NCBI GenBank assembly: GCA_016714565.1
Contig: JADKDM010000013.1
Span: forward strand, 62,001-126,000
Source of the DNA: Candidatus Villigracilis propinquus
GTDB lineage: Bacteria > Chloroflexota > Anaerolineae > Anaerolineales > Villigracilaceae
Direction of reading: 5' to 3'
DNA: 64,000 bases
This document shows, one piece after another, positions 1-7,939 of the stretch. The notes beneath the pieces are model-generated. The model did no database searches. It was not told where the DNA came from and saw only the letters and a program-made list of their open reading frames with translations. A program made the translations under genes and the position numbers. Each line of letters starts with the position of its first letter. The first letter of the stretch is position 1.

Positions 1-66
1 TGTTCTTTTCGCCCGTATCGAAACCAACAAGGTGATGGAGATTTTTTCATGCACTGGTGGTTTCGA

Positions 67-93
67 CACCGCACTGGCGTACGGTGCCAGTGT
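67..93 (-). repeat. 27-bp module, copy 1, inside a palindromic region
   Basis: This 27-base unit is the reverse complement, with two differences, of the unit at 35421-35447, and it is also close to 31219-31245. It sits in a stretch of inverted repeats (positions 1-130) that holds no recognisable gene. The flanking 94-130 part contains the CGCTATCGCTCG hairpin loop also seen at 25337-25376. Confidence 0.6.
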
Positions 94-139
94 ACGCCGC
101 TCGCTATCGCTCGCGGCTACTCAACCACCGGGTTGCTTA

Positions 140-904
140 TTACTTTGGTAGTACCAGCGGGGAATCCATGAAGGGATGTTCGACGACGTGGACGGGGAGG
201 CAGTAGGCGTGGGAGATGGCTTCGGCGGTGAGGACTTGGCGCGGGGCGCCGATGGAGGTGAGATGTCCGCCGACGAGCAGGGCAACCCTGTCCGCGTAGC
301 GAGCGGCGAGGTTGAGGTCGTGCAGGGCGATGAGCACGGCGAGGTTTTCGGTGTGCGCCAGTTCGCGGATCAACTCCAGCAGGCTGACTTGATATTGCAA
401 ATCCAGATGCGCGGTGGGTTCATCGAGCAAGAGAATAGGCGTGGATTGGCACAAGGCGCGGGCGAGCAAAATGCGCTGCGCTTCTCCGCCTGATAACTCG
501 CCAACACGGCGATCTGCAAATGCCAAGGCGTTGACCTTGCTCAAGGATTGGCGAGCCAGCTCTTCGTCGTGGGAAGAGGCGTTGCCGAGAAAACCGAGGT
601 AGGGAGTGCGTCCCATCAAGACAGTTTCCCAGACGGTGAAGGCGGGCGGCAGGGAAATCGCCTGCGGGACGACGGCCATGTAACGCGCGCGCCGCATGGG
701 GTCGAGGGCATGGAAGTCATCGCCGTTCGTGCGGACATGTCCCGTGGAGGGGACGACTCCGCTCGCCGCGCGGATGATGGTGGACTTGCCCGCGCCGTTC
801 GGCCCGATGAGCGCCAGCACTTCGCCATGCTTCACATCGAAGGAAACATCGTGCAGGACTTGGTGTCCCTGATAAGAGACGGAGAGGTTTTGGATTTTGA
901 GCAT
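140..904 (-). CDS. btuD: ABC transporter ATP-binding protein, cobalamin/iron-siderophore type
   Basis: This is the cytoplasmic ATPase of a vitamin B12 or iron-chelate importer, 254 residues from the start chosen here. It has a Walker A motif (GPNGAGKST, residues 34-42), a signature LSGGE, a Walker B LLLDEPTAHLD and an H-loop ALHD. An ATG at 904 gives the normal N-terminus (MLKIQNLSV); the frame stays open to 973 but would add a tail encoded by a palindromic repeat. It is the last gene of a minus-strand unit headed by a cobalamin riboswitch and shared with the binding protein and permease, so B12 or a related corrinoid is the likely substrate. FecE-type iron transport is the alternative. Confidence 0.88.
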   Translation of the reverse strand: MLKIQNLSVSYQGHQVLHDVSFDVKHGEVLALIGPNGAGKSTIIRAASGVVPSTGHVRTNGDDFHALDPMRRARYMAVVPQAISLPPAFTVWETVLMGRTPYLGFLGNASSHDEELARQSLSKVNALAFADRRVGELSGGEAQRILLARALCQSTPILLLDEPTAHLDLQYQVSLLELIRELAHTENLAVLIALHDLNLAARYADRVALLVGGHLTSIGAPRQVLTAEAISHAYCLPVHVVEHPFMDSPLVLPK

Positions 905-916
905 GATACCTTCCAT

Positions 917-947
917 GCTCCATCGGGGGCTAAGCCCCCGATGGAGC
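917..947. repeat. GC-rich palindrome (13-bp arms), family A
   Basis: A perfect inverted repeat with arms GCTCCATCGGGGG and CCCCCGATGGAGC separated by CTAAG. A longer relative with the same core lies at 52463-52507. It sits between the acetyltransferase and the ATPase gene of the B12 operon. Confidence 0.75.
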
Positions 948-954
948 GGGGTGG

Positions 955-1485
955 CTAGAAGATCAAATACCAAAACAAGGCGGTTTCTCTTGTATTGGGG
1001 TTGATGGCTTTGTAGACGTTGCGGTCGAAGCCGCTTAAGACAAATCCGCAGCTTGCGTAGAGCGTGCAGGCAGGGACGTTGTCATCCTGCGTTTCGAGCA
1101 TCACGCCAGGGTACTTATTTTCGCGCGCCCATTGAATGCCGCGTTCGAGCAGCTTGCGCCCGATGCCCATGCCGCGATAATCGGGATTCACAACCAGGTC
1201 TTCCACGTATCCAAATCGATTCCACCATTCCATCACCTTGATGCGGCCTGCGAGCGCGCCGTCCACTTCGGCGAAGAAGATCGTGGGGCCAGCGTCTGAA
1301 AATCCGTAGTCGGTATCTTCGGCGTGGACTTCTCTTTCGTATGGCGGTTCTACTGCGGCAATGGTGTACACAAGCTTTTCATTCTCGATGCCAAGCACGA
1401 GACGTGATGTGACAGGCGATTTGCGCGAGAAGGATTTCGTTTGGGGCGAATCGTTCGCGTCCATTTTGCGGATGATGATGTCCAT
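955..1485 (-). CDS. GNAT acetyltransferase resembling streptothricin acetyltransferase
   Basis: A 176-residue Gcn5-related acetyltransferase that would transfer acetyl from acetyl-CoA to an amine. The C-terminal half follows the pattern I recall for the Sat4/SatA streptothricin acetyltransferases: WNRFGYVEDL, then the acetyl-CoA loop RGMGIG, then MLETQDDN, ACTLY, CGF and a terminal ALFWYLIF. The ATG at 1485 lies 2 bases after the permease stop, so the genes are probably cotranscribed; a TTG nine bases upstream is less likely. Streptothricin itself may not be the natural substrate. Its placement between permease and ATPase genes of a B12-type importer is unusual. Confidence 0.8.
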   Translation of the reverse strand: MDIIIRKMDANDSPQTKSFSRKSPVTSRLVLGIENEKLVYTIAAVEPPYEREVHAEDTDYGFSDAGPTIFFAEVDGALAGRIKVMEWWNRFGYVEDLVVNPDYRGMGIGRKLLERGIQWARENKYPGVMLETQDDNVPACTLYASCGFVLSGFDRNVYKAINPNTRETALFWYLIF

Positions 1486-1487
1486 TG

Positions 1488-2483
1488 TTACCAATATCCT
1501 TGATTCTTTGCAGTGCGCAAGACCCAGAGGAAGAAGGGTGCGCCGACCAATGAGGTGATAATACCGACTGGGATTTCCTGCGGAGCGAGGACGATGCGCG
1601 CGACCACATCTGAGACCAGCAATGCGGATGCGCCGCCGATGATGGATAAAGGAATCAGGCGGCGATAATCTCCGCCGAACCAGATGCGGATCACATGCGG
1701 GACGATGAGACCGATGAAGCCGATGATGCCAGAGAAGGCAACGGCGGCGGCGGTGGCAAGGGATGCTGCGATCAGCAAAATTGTTTTCGTGCGCGTGACG
1801 TTGAGTCCAAGCTGCTGGGCCTGGTCATCACCGAATTGCAGGAGATTGAATCTGTGTCCGTTGATGAGCAGGATGCCCAGCCCGATGATGATGTAGGGAA
1901 GGATGGCGAGGATGGCCGTCCAACCTGCCTGGCTTGCTCCGCCCAACAGCCAGCCCAGCGCGCGGCGGACTTCGCTTGTGGAGCGCAGCATGAGGAAGGA
2001 TGTCAACGAGGTGGCGAAGGAGGAGAAGGCAACGCCAGCGAGGATTAAGTTCGTGGTGGGGATGGTTTGCCCGACGCGGGCGAGAAAATAAACAATGAAG
2101 ACGGTGATCAATGCCGCGATAAATGCGGACATTGGAATTGCCATCAACCCCCAGAAGGAATACGGCCATTGAATGGACATGGCGATGACTGCGCCGAGTC
2201 CCGCACCGGATGCCACGCCGATCAGGAATGGGTCAGCTAGCGGATTGCGGAACAAACCCTGATACGCCGCACCGCTTCCGCTCAGTGCGGCACCTGTCAA
2301 TGCAACGAGGACGGTACGCGGCAAACGAATCTGCCAGATGATGAAGGTGAATGTCTCGTCACCCAAGCCGCGCAGGATCTTCCATAACTCCACGGGGGAA
2401 ATGAAAACAGAGCCGATCGCAAGGCTGAGGATAAATGCGATCAGAAGAAGGAGGAAAGAGGAAAGATAGGGCTTGGGTTTCAT
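1488..2483 (-). CDS. btuC: ABC transporter permease, FecCD/BtuC family
   Basis: A polytopic inner-membrane permease of 331 residues in the FecCD family, close to the usual 320-350. The hydrophobic profile fits about ten helices. It has the typical GAALSGSGAAYQGLFRNPLA segment (near residues 85-105) and a C-terminal GLIVPHVIRI followed by VGIITSLVGAPFF, features of BtuC/FhuB-type proteins. The ATG at 2483 is preferred over an upstream TTG at 2507 that lies inside a perfect hairpin. It works with the binding protein upstream and the ATPase downstream. Confidence 0.9.
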   Translation of the reverse strand: MKPKPYLSSFLLLLIAFILSLAIGSVFISPVELWKILRGLGDETFTFIIWQIRLPRTVLVALTGAALSGSGAAYQGLFRNPLADPFLIGVASGAGLGAVIAMSIQWPYSFWGLMAIPMSAFIAALITVFIVYFLARVGQTIPTTNLILAGVAFSSFATSLTSFLMLRSTSEVRRALGWLLGGASQAGWTAILAILPYIIIGLGILLINGHRFNLLQFGDDQAQQLGLNVTRTKTILLIAASLATAAAVAFSGIIGFIGLIVPHVIRIWFGGDYRRLIPLSIIGGASALLVSDVVARIVLAPQEIPVGIITSLVGAPFFLWVLRTAKNQGYW

Positions 2484-2491
2484 GGGGAGGA

Positions 2492-2558
2492 GTAGACAGG
2501 TAAACAAGTATACACGTGCCTACTTGTTTACCTGTCTACCTGTTTACTTATGTACTCT
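2492..2558. repeat. 19-bp perfect hairpin built from octamer repeats
   Basis: GTAGACAGGTAAACAAGTA (2492-2510) is exactly complementary to 2521-2539, with a 10-base loop. The right side (2519-2558) is five octamers of the form xxTACxTG, and the left arm is made of the same octamers inverted. It lies between the binding-protein stop and the permease start, so it could affect processing or permease translation. Confidence 0.8.
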
Positions 2559-3538
2559 TACTCAAACACACCAGGATGCAAAATCTTCGCCAACGCTTCG
2601 AGACCGTCCACGAGGCGGGGGCCGGGGCGGCTGATGAGGTTGTCATCGATGGGGAAGATCTGCTCCGATTTCACAGCTTCGATGCTTTCCCAGCCAGCGC
2701 GCTCCAAAACGGATTCAGGAGTGACGCCCCACATCGAGTCACCGAGGATGATGATGGATGGATTCTCGACCACGATCTGTTCGAGGCTGAGTTGCGGATA
2801 TGCATCCGTTGTGACGTTGCCGATATTGGTTCCGCCAGCGCGGGTGATCAACAAGTCACCGAAGGTGCCGGGGCCGTAGGTGTATGGCTTGGATGGGTCG
2901 GATGCATCAATTTCGTAAAAGACATTCGGGCGTGCGCTGATCGGTGCGATCTTCTCGTCCACTGCGGCGACGCGGGCTTGCAATGAAGAAACCAATTCGC
3001 TGACATCATGCCCTGTCAATTCGGCGACAGTTTCGAGCTTGCCATACATCTCTTCGAGTGTAAGCGGATTGGACAAATAATATACGGTCACGCCGAGGTC
3101 TTCGAGTTGCTTCACAAGTTCAGGGGTGTTGATCTCGGCAGCAATGACCAGATCAGGGTTGAGCGCAACGATGGCTTCGACATTGTATTCGCCGAAGGAG
3201 CCGCCAATGCTTGGAAGGGCTTTGGCTTCTTCGGGATAATCGGAAAATTCATCACGACCGACAACCTGGTCACCTGCGCCGACAGCGAAAAGGATCTCAG
3301 TTGTGGAAGGCGCGAGCGAGACAATGCGTTCGGGAGTCCCAGCGAGGGTGATCTCACGTCCCATGTCATCGGTGAAGGTTAATCCGTCCGTTGCGGCGGG
3401 GGCTTCGGTGGCAGGTGCTTCAGTTGCAGAAATTTCCGTAGCAACAGGAGCAGGCGCTTCGGTCGGGGTTGAGGCGGGGGCGCAGCCTGTGATGGCGAGC
3501 GCGAGTAGTAAAGTCAAAATTAAAGTCTTGCGTATCAT
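2558..3538 (-). CDS. btuF: Cobalamin-type ABC transporter substrate-binding lipoprotein
   Basis: A 326-residue extracytoplasmic binding protein of the helical-backbone (BtuF/FepB) class. It starts with a lipoprotein signal ending in ITGC (Cys about 19), then a Pro/Ala/Thr-rich linker and a binding domain with GREITLAGTPERIVSLAPS, FAVGAGDQVVGRDEFSDYP and NPDLVIAAE. AGGAGA sits at a good distance from the ATG. It is the first gene after a cobalamin riboswitch, which supports a corrinoid ligand more strongly than the protein sequence does. Confidence 0.9.
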   Translation of the reverse strand: MIRKTLILTLLLALAITGCAPASTPTEAPAPVATEISATEAPATEAPAATDGLTFTDDMGREITLAGTPERIVSLAPSTTEILFAVGAGDQVVGRDEFSDYPEEAKALPSIGGSFGEYNVEAIVALNPDLVIAAEINTPELVKQLEDLGVTVYYLSNPLTLEEMYGKLETVAELTGHDVSELVSSLQARVAAVDEKIAPISARPNVFYEIDASDPSKPYTYGPGTFGDLLITRAGGTNIGNVTTDAYPQLSLEQIVVENPSIIILGDSMWGVTPESVLERAGWESIEAVKSEQIFPIDDNLISRPGPRLVDGLEALAKILHPGVFE

Positions 3539-3562
3539 TTTATTCTCCTAATATTTTCTTTT

Positions 3563-3660
3563 CGTCATTGCGAGGGCGGTGTTCTTCCGCCCGAAGCAAT
3601 CTCCAACTTAATCATGAGATTGCTTCGTCGCAAAGAGCAAAGGCGCTCCTCGCAATGACG
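3563..3660. repeat. Palindromic repeat family B (CGTCATTGCGAG...CTCGCAATGACG), copy 1
   Basis: The outer ends CGTCATTGCGAG and CTCGCAATGACG are inverted, and an inner GCAATCTC/GAGATTGC pair is nested inside. Related copies lie at 35388-35512, 42218-42317 and 63500-63533. No open frame is present, and it lies in the leader between the riboswitch terminator and btuF. Confidence 0.85.
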
Positions 3661-3669
3661 AAGGCGGCG

Positions 3670-3696
3670 AATCAAAATCCCCAGCATAGGCTGGGG
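3670..3696 (-). terminator. Likely riboswitch expression-platform terminator
   Basis: On the minus strand, CCCCAGC-CTAT-GCTGGGG is followed by ATTTTGATT. It stands between the cobalamin aptamer and btuF. The T tract is short, so termination may be partial. Confidence 0.55.
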
Positions 3697-3699
3697 AGG

Positions 3700-3857
3700 T
3701 TGGAGAGGCAATCCGAGGGGGCTACCGTCATCCACCTCCTTTCCGCGAGAGTGTGGTGAACCGATCGGCAGCGGGCGACCTGACTTTTTAGCGATACGCT
3801 AAATCACAGTTGCGGGACAGCGCCAGAATTTCACTGGCTTCGCCGCTTGCTGATCGT
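3700..3857 (-). ncRNA. Cobalamin (B12) riboswitch
   Basis: Read on the minus strand, the region contains CCAGTGAAATTCTGG, then GCTGTCCCGCAACTGTGA (about 3824-3805) and then AGTCAGGTCGCCCGC (about 3786-3772), the conserved core and B12-box order of cobalamin riboswitches. It begins just after the stop of the upstream gene, ends before a terminator-like hairpin, and precedes a BtuF-type gene. A TACAAT hexamer within the end of the upstream gene is a possible -10. High cobalamin would be expected to lower expression of the importer. Confidence 0.88.
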
Positions 3858-3860
3858 TAT

Positions 3861-5075
3861 TTAATTTATTGTACCACTGATGATTTTTAACGATCTTCGC
3901 AGCCGATACACATGCCACGGATACAAAAGATACCAATATAAAAATCCGCCGAGGCCGCGCGGGGCGAAGTATGCGGTTTGGGTGAGCTTGGAATCATCCA
4001 CCTGCCATTGCGTCCACTCTTCGCCGAAGCTGAATTTTTTGTACGAAAGAGCAGGTGCGTTAATTGGCGAATTGATTTTCATTTCGCGGTGGTGGATGAA
4101 GAATCCCTCGTGCTTGAGATTTTTCACATCCCCGAGACCATCCTCCCAAATGTGCTCGATCTCAAGCGGATGCAAACGCCTCATCGCCTCGCGGACAGCT
4201 GATTCGTAATCTATGAGCATTACCTCAGGGAAGGCTTTTTCTGCGGTGTCATTGAGCACGATACTGTCACTCGATAAGCCGCCAACCAATGCGTACGCAA
4301 TTCTGCGCGGGACGGGAGTCATCAGGTCGATGCCGAAGGCCATGAACCAGATGGGGATGAAGGGCAGCAGAATGAACCAGCGTTTGTGTCCGCGGATCTC
4401 GGCGTAGATCTTCATCAACTCCACGTAGGTGTAGACTTTTTGCACGCCGACTTCATACACGCCGCCGCGTCCGTTGGAGTTGGTGAGCGCCGCGAGCAAA
4501 TAGTCGATCACGTTTTGAGTGGCGATGGGTTGGGATTTATTCTTCAACCACGTTGGCCCGGGGATGATGGGGAACAACTCTGCCATGAAGCGGATCATCT
4601 CAAAGGAGATGCTGCCAGAGCCAGCGATCACTCCCGCACGAAATTCGGTGACGGGAACTGTCCCTTCTCGAAGCGTTGCCCCTGTTTCGATGCGCGAGCG
4701 CATGTGCGGGGCGATGTGCTGTTCGGGGTCGGCCAGCCCGCCGAGGTAGATGATGTGCTGCACGCCAGCTTTTTCTGCGGCCTGTGCAAAATAGCGCGCG
4801 CCTTCAATTTCAAGCGAAGTGTATCCATGCCCCGATGCCATGTTGTGGATGAGGTAATACGCAGTGTGGACTCCGTCCAATGCGCGGATGAGGGATTCGA
4901 TATCCATCACATCGCCCTGCGCCATCTCCACTTGCGAGAACCATTTGCGGGCTTTGAGTCTTTCGGGGTGGCGTGCCAGCGCGCGGACACGGTATCCACG
5001 CTCGAGGAGTTGTGGAATCAATCTGCTGGCGATGTAGCCTGTGGAGCCGGTGACGAGGATGAGGGGAGAGGGCAT
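3861..5075 (-). CDS. NAD(P)-binding Rossmann protein, SDR/DUF2867-like
   Basis: A 404-residue atypical short-chain dehydrogenase-like protein. The N-terminus has a nucleotide-binding VTGSTGYIASRL loop (near residues 8-20) and a YLIHNM segment where the active-site Tyr region is expected. The remainder resembles the DUF2867 domain found on NAD-dependent epimerase-like proteins, ending in a hydrophobic, aromatic-rich stretch (GGFLYWYLLYPWHVYRLR). The start is the ATG giving MPSPLILVTG; an in-frame GTG at 5096 lies within heptamer repeats. The substrate is not known. Confidence 0.8.
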   Translation of the reverse strand: MPSPLILVTGSTGYIASRLIPQLLERGYRVRALARHPERLKARKWFSQVEMAQGDVMDIESLIRALDGVHTAYYLIHNMASGHGYTSLEIEGARYFAQAAEKAGVQHIIYLGGLADPEQHIAPHMRSRIETGATLREGTVPVTEFRAGVIAGSGSISFEMIRFMAELFPIIPGPTWLKNKSQPIATQNVIDYLLAALTNSNGRGGVYEVGVQKVYTYVELMKIYAEIRGHKRWFILLPFIPIWFMAFGIDLMTPVPRRIAYALVGGLSSDSIVLNDTAEKAFPEVMLIDYESAVREAMRRLHPLEIEHIWEDGLGDVKNLKHEGFFIHHREMKINSPINAPALSYKKFSFGEEWTQWQVDDSKLTQTAYFAPRGLGGFLYWYLLYPWHVYRLRRSLKIISGTIN

Positions 5076-5082
5076 GAAGGAG

Positions 5083-5136
5083 TTTCTACTTTCCACTTTC
5101 TACTTGCCAAAATGGAAAGTGGAAAGTAGGGAGTGG
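5083..5136. repeat. Heptamer array (TTTCTAC / GGAAAGT type), intergenic
   Basis: TTTCTAC-TTTCCAC-TTTCTAC is followed by TGGAAAG-TGGAAAG-TAGGGAG. The two sides are complementary, so the array can form a hairpin. It is located just upstream of the minus-strand SDR-like gene. Confidence 0.75.
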
Positions 5137-5191
5137 ATTTTATCTTTCTACTTTGAACGGAGTTATGTCAGGGTCAATGACTTCGTCAAAT

Positions 5192-7177
5192 TCACGGGCG
5201 GCGAGGTGGACCGCTGAAAATTGCCTGCGCAATGATGTTGGGCGCTTCGGCGTCACCGATGAGGCGCAGGGATTTGAGTTTGCCTTCGGCGAGCGCGGGC
5301 TTGAGTTCGTGATACAGCGCGTCGTTGGGGATGCGGTCTGTGACGAGGACGATGGCGTCGCAGGGGAGAGTCGATTCAGCGGAGGTGATGGTATGGGTGA
5401 CAGTGGCAGTTGTCGGGGAGAAAGAGGCGAGAGCGTGGTGTGGGAGCAGAGTCACGTTCAAGGCGAGGAGTCGCTTGTAGATGCGTTCCTGTTCAAGGGT
5501 GTATTCCGTCCATGCTGAAATGGTTTGAGCGGGCGTGACCAATGTGACTTCGCAGCCGTTTTCGGCGAGCAGTTCGGCGAGGACGCCGCCCATGTAGTAG
5601 TGGTCGTCGTCGTAGATGAGGACTTTGCCTGTTGGTAAATTGCCGCTCATGAGATCGTCGGGGGTGAAAATTTTTGCATCGCCGGGAATGGGGCGCGAGT
5701 GATAACGGCCGAGGCCATCGCGCCGCCAGGTGGAACCCGTGGCGAGGATGACGTGCGGCGCGCCAGCTTCGAGAATATCTTTGGCGGTCATGGGGCTGGA
5801 GGGATAGAAAAAGATGTTTTCGATCTTTTGAATTTGCGTGAGACGCCAATCGATGACGCGGCGCCATTCGGTGAGGTTGGGGAGTTTGGATTCGAGATCG
5901 ACGCGCCCGCCTGCTTCGCGATTTTTGTCGGTGAGGATGACGTGATATCCGCGCTGACCCAGTGCGCGCGCGGCTTCGAGACCCGCGGGGCCTGCGCCGA
6001 CGATGAGAATTTCATCTTCCGATTTTTTCGGCGCGATGAGTTCGGGATGCCATTCGCGCCGCCACTCTTCGCCCATCGTTGGATTCTGCGTGCAGCGAAT
6101 GGGAACGAAGCGGGTGTCGCCTGTGACGCAGATGTTGCAGCCGATGCACTCGCGGATGTCTTCGAGTTTGTTGGCTTTGATCTTGTTCGGGAGGAATGGG
6201 TCGGCAATGGACGGACGTGCCGCGCCGATGAGATCCATGATGCCGCGCTCGATGGCAGAGACCATTGAATCGGGTGAGGTATAACGCCCCACGCCGACAA
6301 CGGGTTTGGTGGTGAGCTGTTTGACGAAGGAAATATATTTTTCCTGATGTCCTTCTTTGCCAAAGCGTGACGTGATGGAATCGTTTTTCCACGCGCTGAT
6401 GTTAACGTCCCACAGGTCGGGGAGTTCGGCAAGCAGGGAGATGATGTCGCGCGCTTCACCGTCATGCTGCATGCCGTCTGCGCCGAGGAGTTCATCCACG
6501 GCAAAACGGACAGCCACCGCGCAGGTATCGCCGACCGCTTCTTTTGTATCTTCGATGAGTTCACGCAAGAAGCGGGTGCGGTTTTCGAGAGAGCCGCCGT
6601 ACTCGTCGGCACGGTCATTGTCTTTGGAGAGCATGTGGAAGGCGAGGGTCAGGTTGTGTGCGGCGTAGCAATAGATGATATCGAAGCCTGCACGCTTGGC
6701 GCGGATGGCCGCAGCGCGATGCCATTTACGGATTTGCTTGAGATCATCTTTTGATGCAGCGCGAGATTGACCGGGTTCGTAGCCGCTGCCACCGACCAGT
6801 CCGCGGGAGAAGAGATCGAAGGGCACGGCGCGTGTGTATAAATTGGAGGCGTCGCGTCCGTTGTAGCAAAGCTCGATTCCTGCGAGTGAGCCGTGCTTGT
6901 GAACGGCTTCGGTCATTAGTTGCAATGATGGAATATCGTCATCGCTCCAGATGTGTCCCTCGAAAAATGGAGAGAGATCGCTGGTGTGGTGGATCTCTGT
7001 CTCCTCGGTGCAGACCACGCCCCAGCCGCCTTCGGCTTTCATGCCGCGCATGGCGGCGAGTCCCTTGGGCATGCGCCAGCCGAATCCATTGCAATGCGGC
7101 ACTTGATAGAAGCGATTCGGCGCGGTGACGGGGCCGATCTGAATGGGTTGAAAGAGAATGTCATAGCGGGAGGGCAT
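5192..7177 (-). CDS. Trimethylamine/dimethylamine dehydrogenase-like iron-sulfur flavoprotein
   Basis: A 661-residue two-part flavoenzyme. The N-terminal TIM barrel of the old-yellow-enzyme family matches trimethylamine dehydrogenase: FYQVPHC keeps the cysteine that carries FMN (Cys29), and YCYAAHN keeps the Tyr/His pair. ARPSIADPFLP is followed by a 4Fe-4S motif CIGCNIC...RCTQN (first Cys about 345). The second half has a dinucleotide fold (IVGAGPAGLEAARALG). The position of the TMADH substrate tyrosine (Y60) is Glu59 here, and the second aromatic near Trp355 is missing, so the substrate is probably not trimethylamine. AAGGAA precedes the ATG. Related possibilities are a histamine-dehydrogenase-like or dienoyl-CoA-reductase-like role. 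Confidence 0.85.
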   Translation of the reverse strand: MPSRYDILFQPIQIGPVTAPNRFYQVPHCNGFGWRMPKGLAAMRGMKAEGGWGVVCTEETEIHHTSDLSPFFEGHIWSDDDIPSLQLMTEAVHKHGSLAGIELCYNGRDASNLYTRAVPFDLFSRGLVGGSGYEPGQSRAASKDDLKQIRKWHRAAAIRAKRAGFDIIYCYAAHNLTLAFHMLSKDNDRADEYGGSLENRTRFLRELIEDTKEAVGDTCAVAVRFAVDELLGADGMQHDGEARDIISLLAELPDLWDVNISAWKNDSITSRFGKEGHQEKYISFVKQLTTKPVVGVGRYTSPDSMVSAIERGIMDLIGAARPSIADPFLPNKIKANKLEDIRECIGCNICVTGDTRFVPIRCTQNPTMGEEWRREWHPELIAPKKSEDEILIVGAGPAGLEAARALGQRGYHVILTDKNREAGGRVDLESKLPNLTEWRRVIDWRLTQIQKIENIFFYPSSPMTAKDILEAGAPHVILATGSTWRRDGLGRYHSRPIPGDAKIFTPDDLMSGNLPTGKVLIYDDDHYYMGGVLAELLAENGCEVTLVTPAQTISAWTEYTLEQERIYKRLLALNVTLLPHHALASFSPTTATVTHTITSAESTLPCDAIVLVTDRIPNDALYHELKPALAEGKLKSLRLIGDAEAPNIIAQAIFSGPPRRP

Positions 7178-7196
7178 GGGTTGAGTTCCTTAATAA

Positions 7197-7227
7197 GGTG
7201 ACAGTCACTTTTAAAGTGACTGTCACC
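7197..7227. repeat. 31-bp perfect palindrome GGTGACAGTCACTTT..., copy 1
   Basis: Two 15-base arms surround one base. An identical 31-base copy lies at 23532-23562 and a variant with a longer loop lies at 34602-34647. Each lies just beyond a stop codon, here after the lipoprotein gene on the minus strand. Confidence 0.85.
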
Positions 7228-7235
7228 TGTTTTTG

Positions 7236-7838
7236 TTATTTACAACTCGTCAGTTCTGGAAAGAGGCTGTTTGAATATTCAGTCATCAACGCTTCCGACT
7301 CGACGGGGAAGACGATCATCATGCTGATCACACGGGTCTCGGTGTCATTTTTCACCCAGTAGTTAATATTGTAAGTAAACCCCGAATCCACGGTGCTGAA
7401 TTGATACAGGCGCAGGCCGGTGTCTGTTCTGCATTCGGCAACAGGCTGGTAACTTTCGTAATTGGCAAAGATGATCTGCCAGTTCTCTTCGTTAAAGAAG
7501 GTATTCAAGTCCGGTTCTTCGTAGGTGCAGGGGAAGATCAACGCTTCGAGGTAGGCAATGGCTGTAGCCGCCCCGTTGGACCATGTCACAACAACGCGCC
7601 CGCCCCCTACGGTATATGTGCGTTCCCAGTCCGGGCTGCTGAACAATTCCTTTGTATAGGTGAGCGCGCGGTCAACGTCCGCATCGGTTGGTTCCTGTGA
7701 AATACAAACCGGGGTTGCCTGTTCAATTGGCGCCAGCACAATAGGAGGGACGGTAGCAATGAGCGGCGGCTCAGTGACAGGCGCGCCGCAGGCAGAGATC
7801 AGGAAAACAATGATGAATGCGATCAAGGGTTTTTTCAT
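7236..7838 (-). CDS. Hypothetical lipoprotein
   Basis: A 200-residue exported protein with a lipoprotein signal peptide (MKKPLIAFIIVFLISAC, Cys 17), then a Pro/Thr-rich linker and a compact domain with four later cysteines that could form disulfides. I recognise no family. GAAGG lies upstream of the ATG. A strong minus-strand terminator at 7886-7917 separates it from the methyltransferase, so it probably has its own promoter. Confidence 0.7.
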   Translation of the reverse strand: MKKPLIAFIIVFLISACGAPVTEPPLIATVPPIVLAPIEQATPVCISQEPTDADVDRALTYTKELFSSPDWERTYTVGGGRVVVTWSNGAATAIAYLEALIFPCTYEEPDLNTFFNEENWQIIFANYESYQPVAECRTDTGLRLYQFSTVDSGFTYNINYWVKNDTETRVISMMIVFPVESEALMTEYSNSLFPELTSCK

Positions 7839-7885
7839 AGCAAACCTTCAGGTGGGATTTATTTTCTGCGAGTATAGCATGGCGC

Positions 7886-7917
7886 AATAAAAAAACATGG
7901 CCGCGCAGCCATGTTTT
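7886..7917 (-). terminator. Intrinsic terminator after the methyltransferase gene
   Basis: On the minus strand AAAACATGGC-TGCGC-GGCCATG is followed by seven Ts. It lies 23 bases beyond the methyltransferase stop. Confidence 0.85.
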
Positions 7918-7939
7918 CCACTTTATGAAATTTGGGGAT

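Noticed and set aside
176..958. Long plus-strand frames opposite the btuD-type gene
   Set aside because: They are antisense shadows of a well-supported ABC ATPase, with no domain and no SD.
2484..2507. TTG at 2507 as start of the permease gene
   Set aside because: It lies in the arm of a perfect hairpin and has no SD; the ATG at 2483 begins the normal N-terminus.
5699..7201. Several plus-strand frames of 90-190 codons opposite the dehydrogenase gene
   Set aside because: GC-rich coding DNA leaves open antisense frames; the minus-strand protein has clear motifs throughout.
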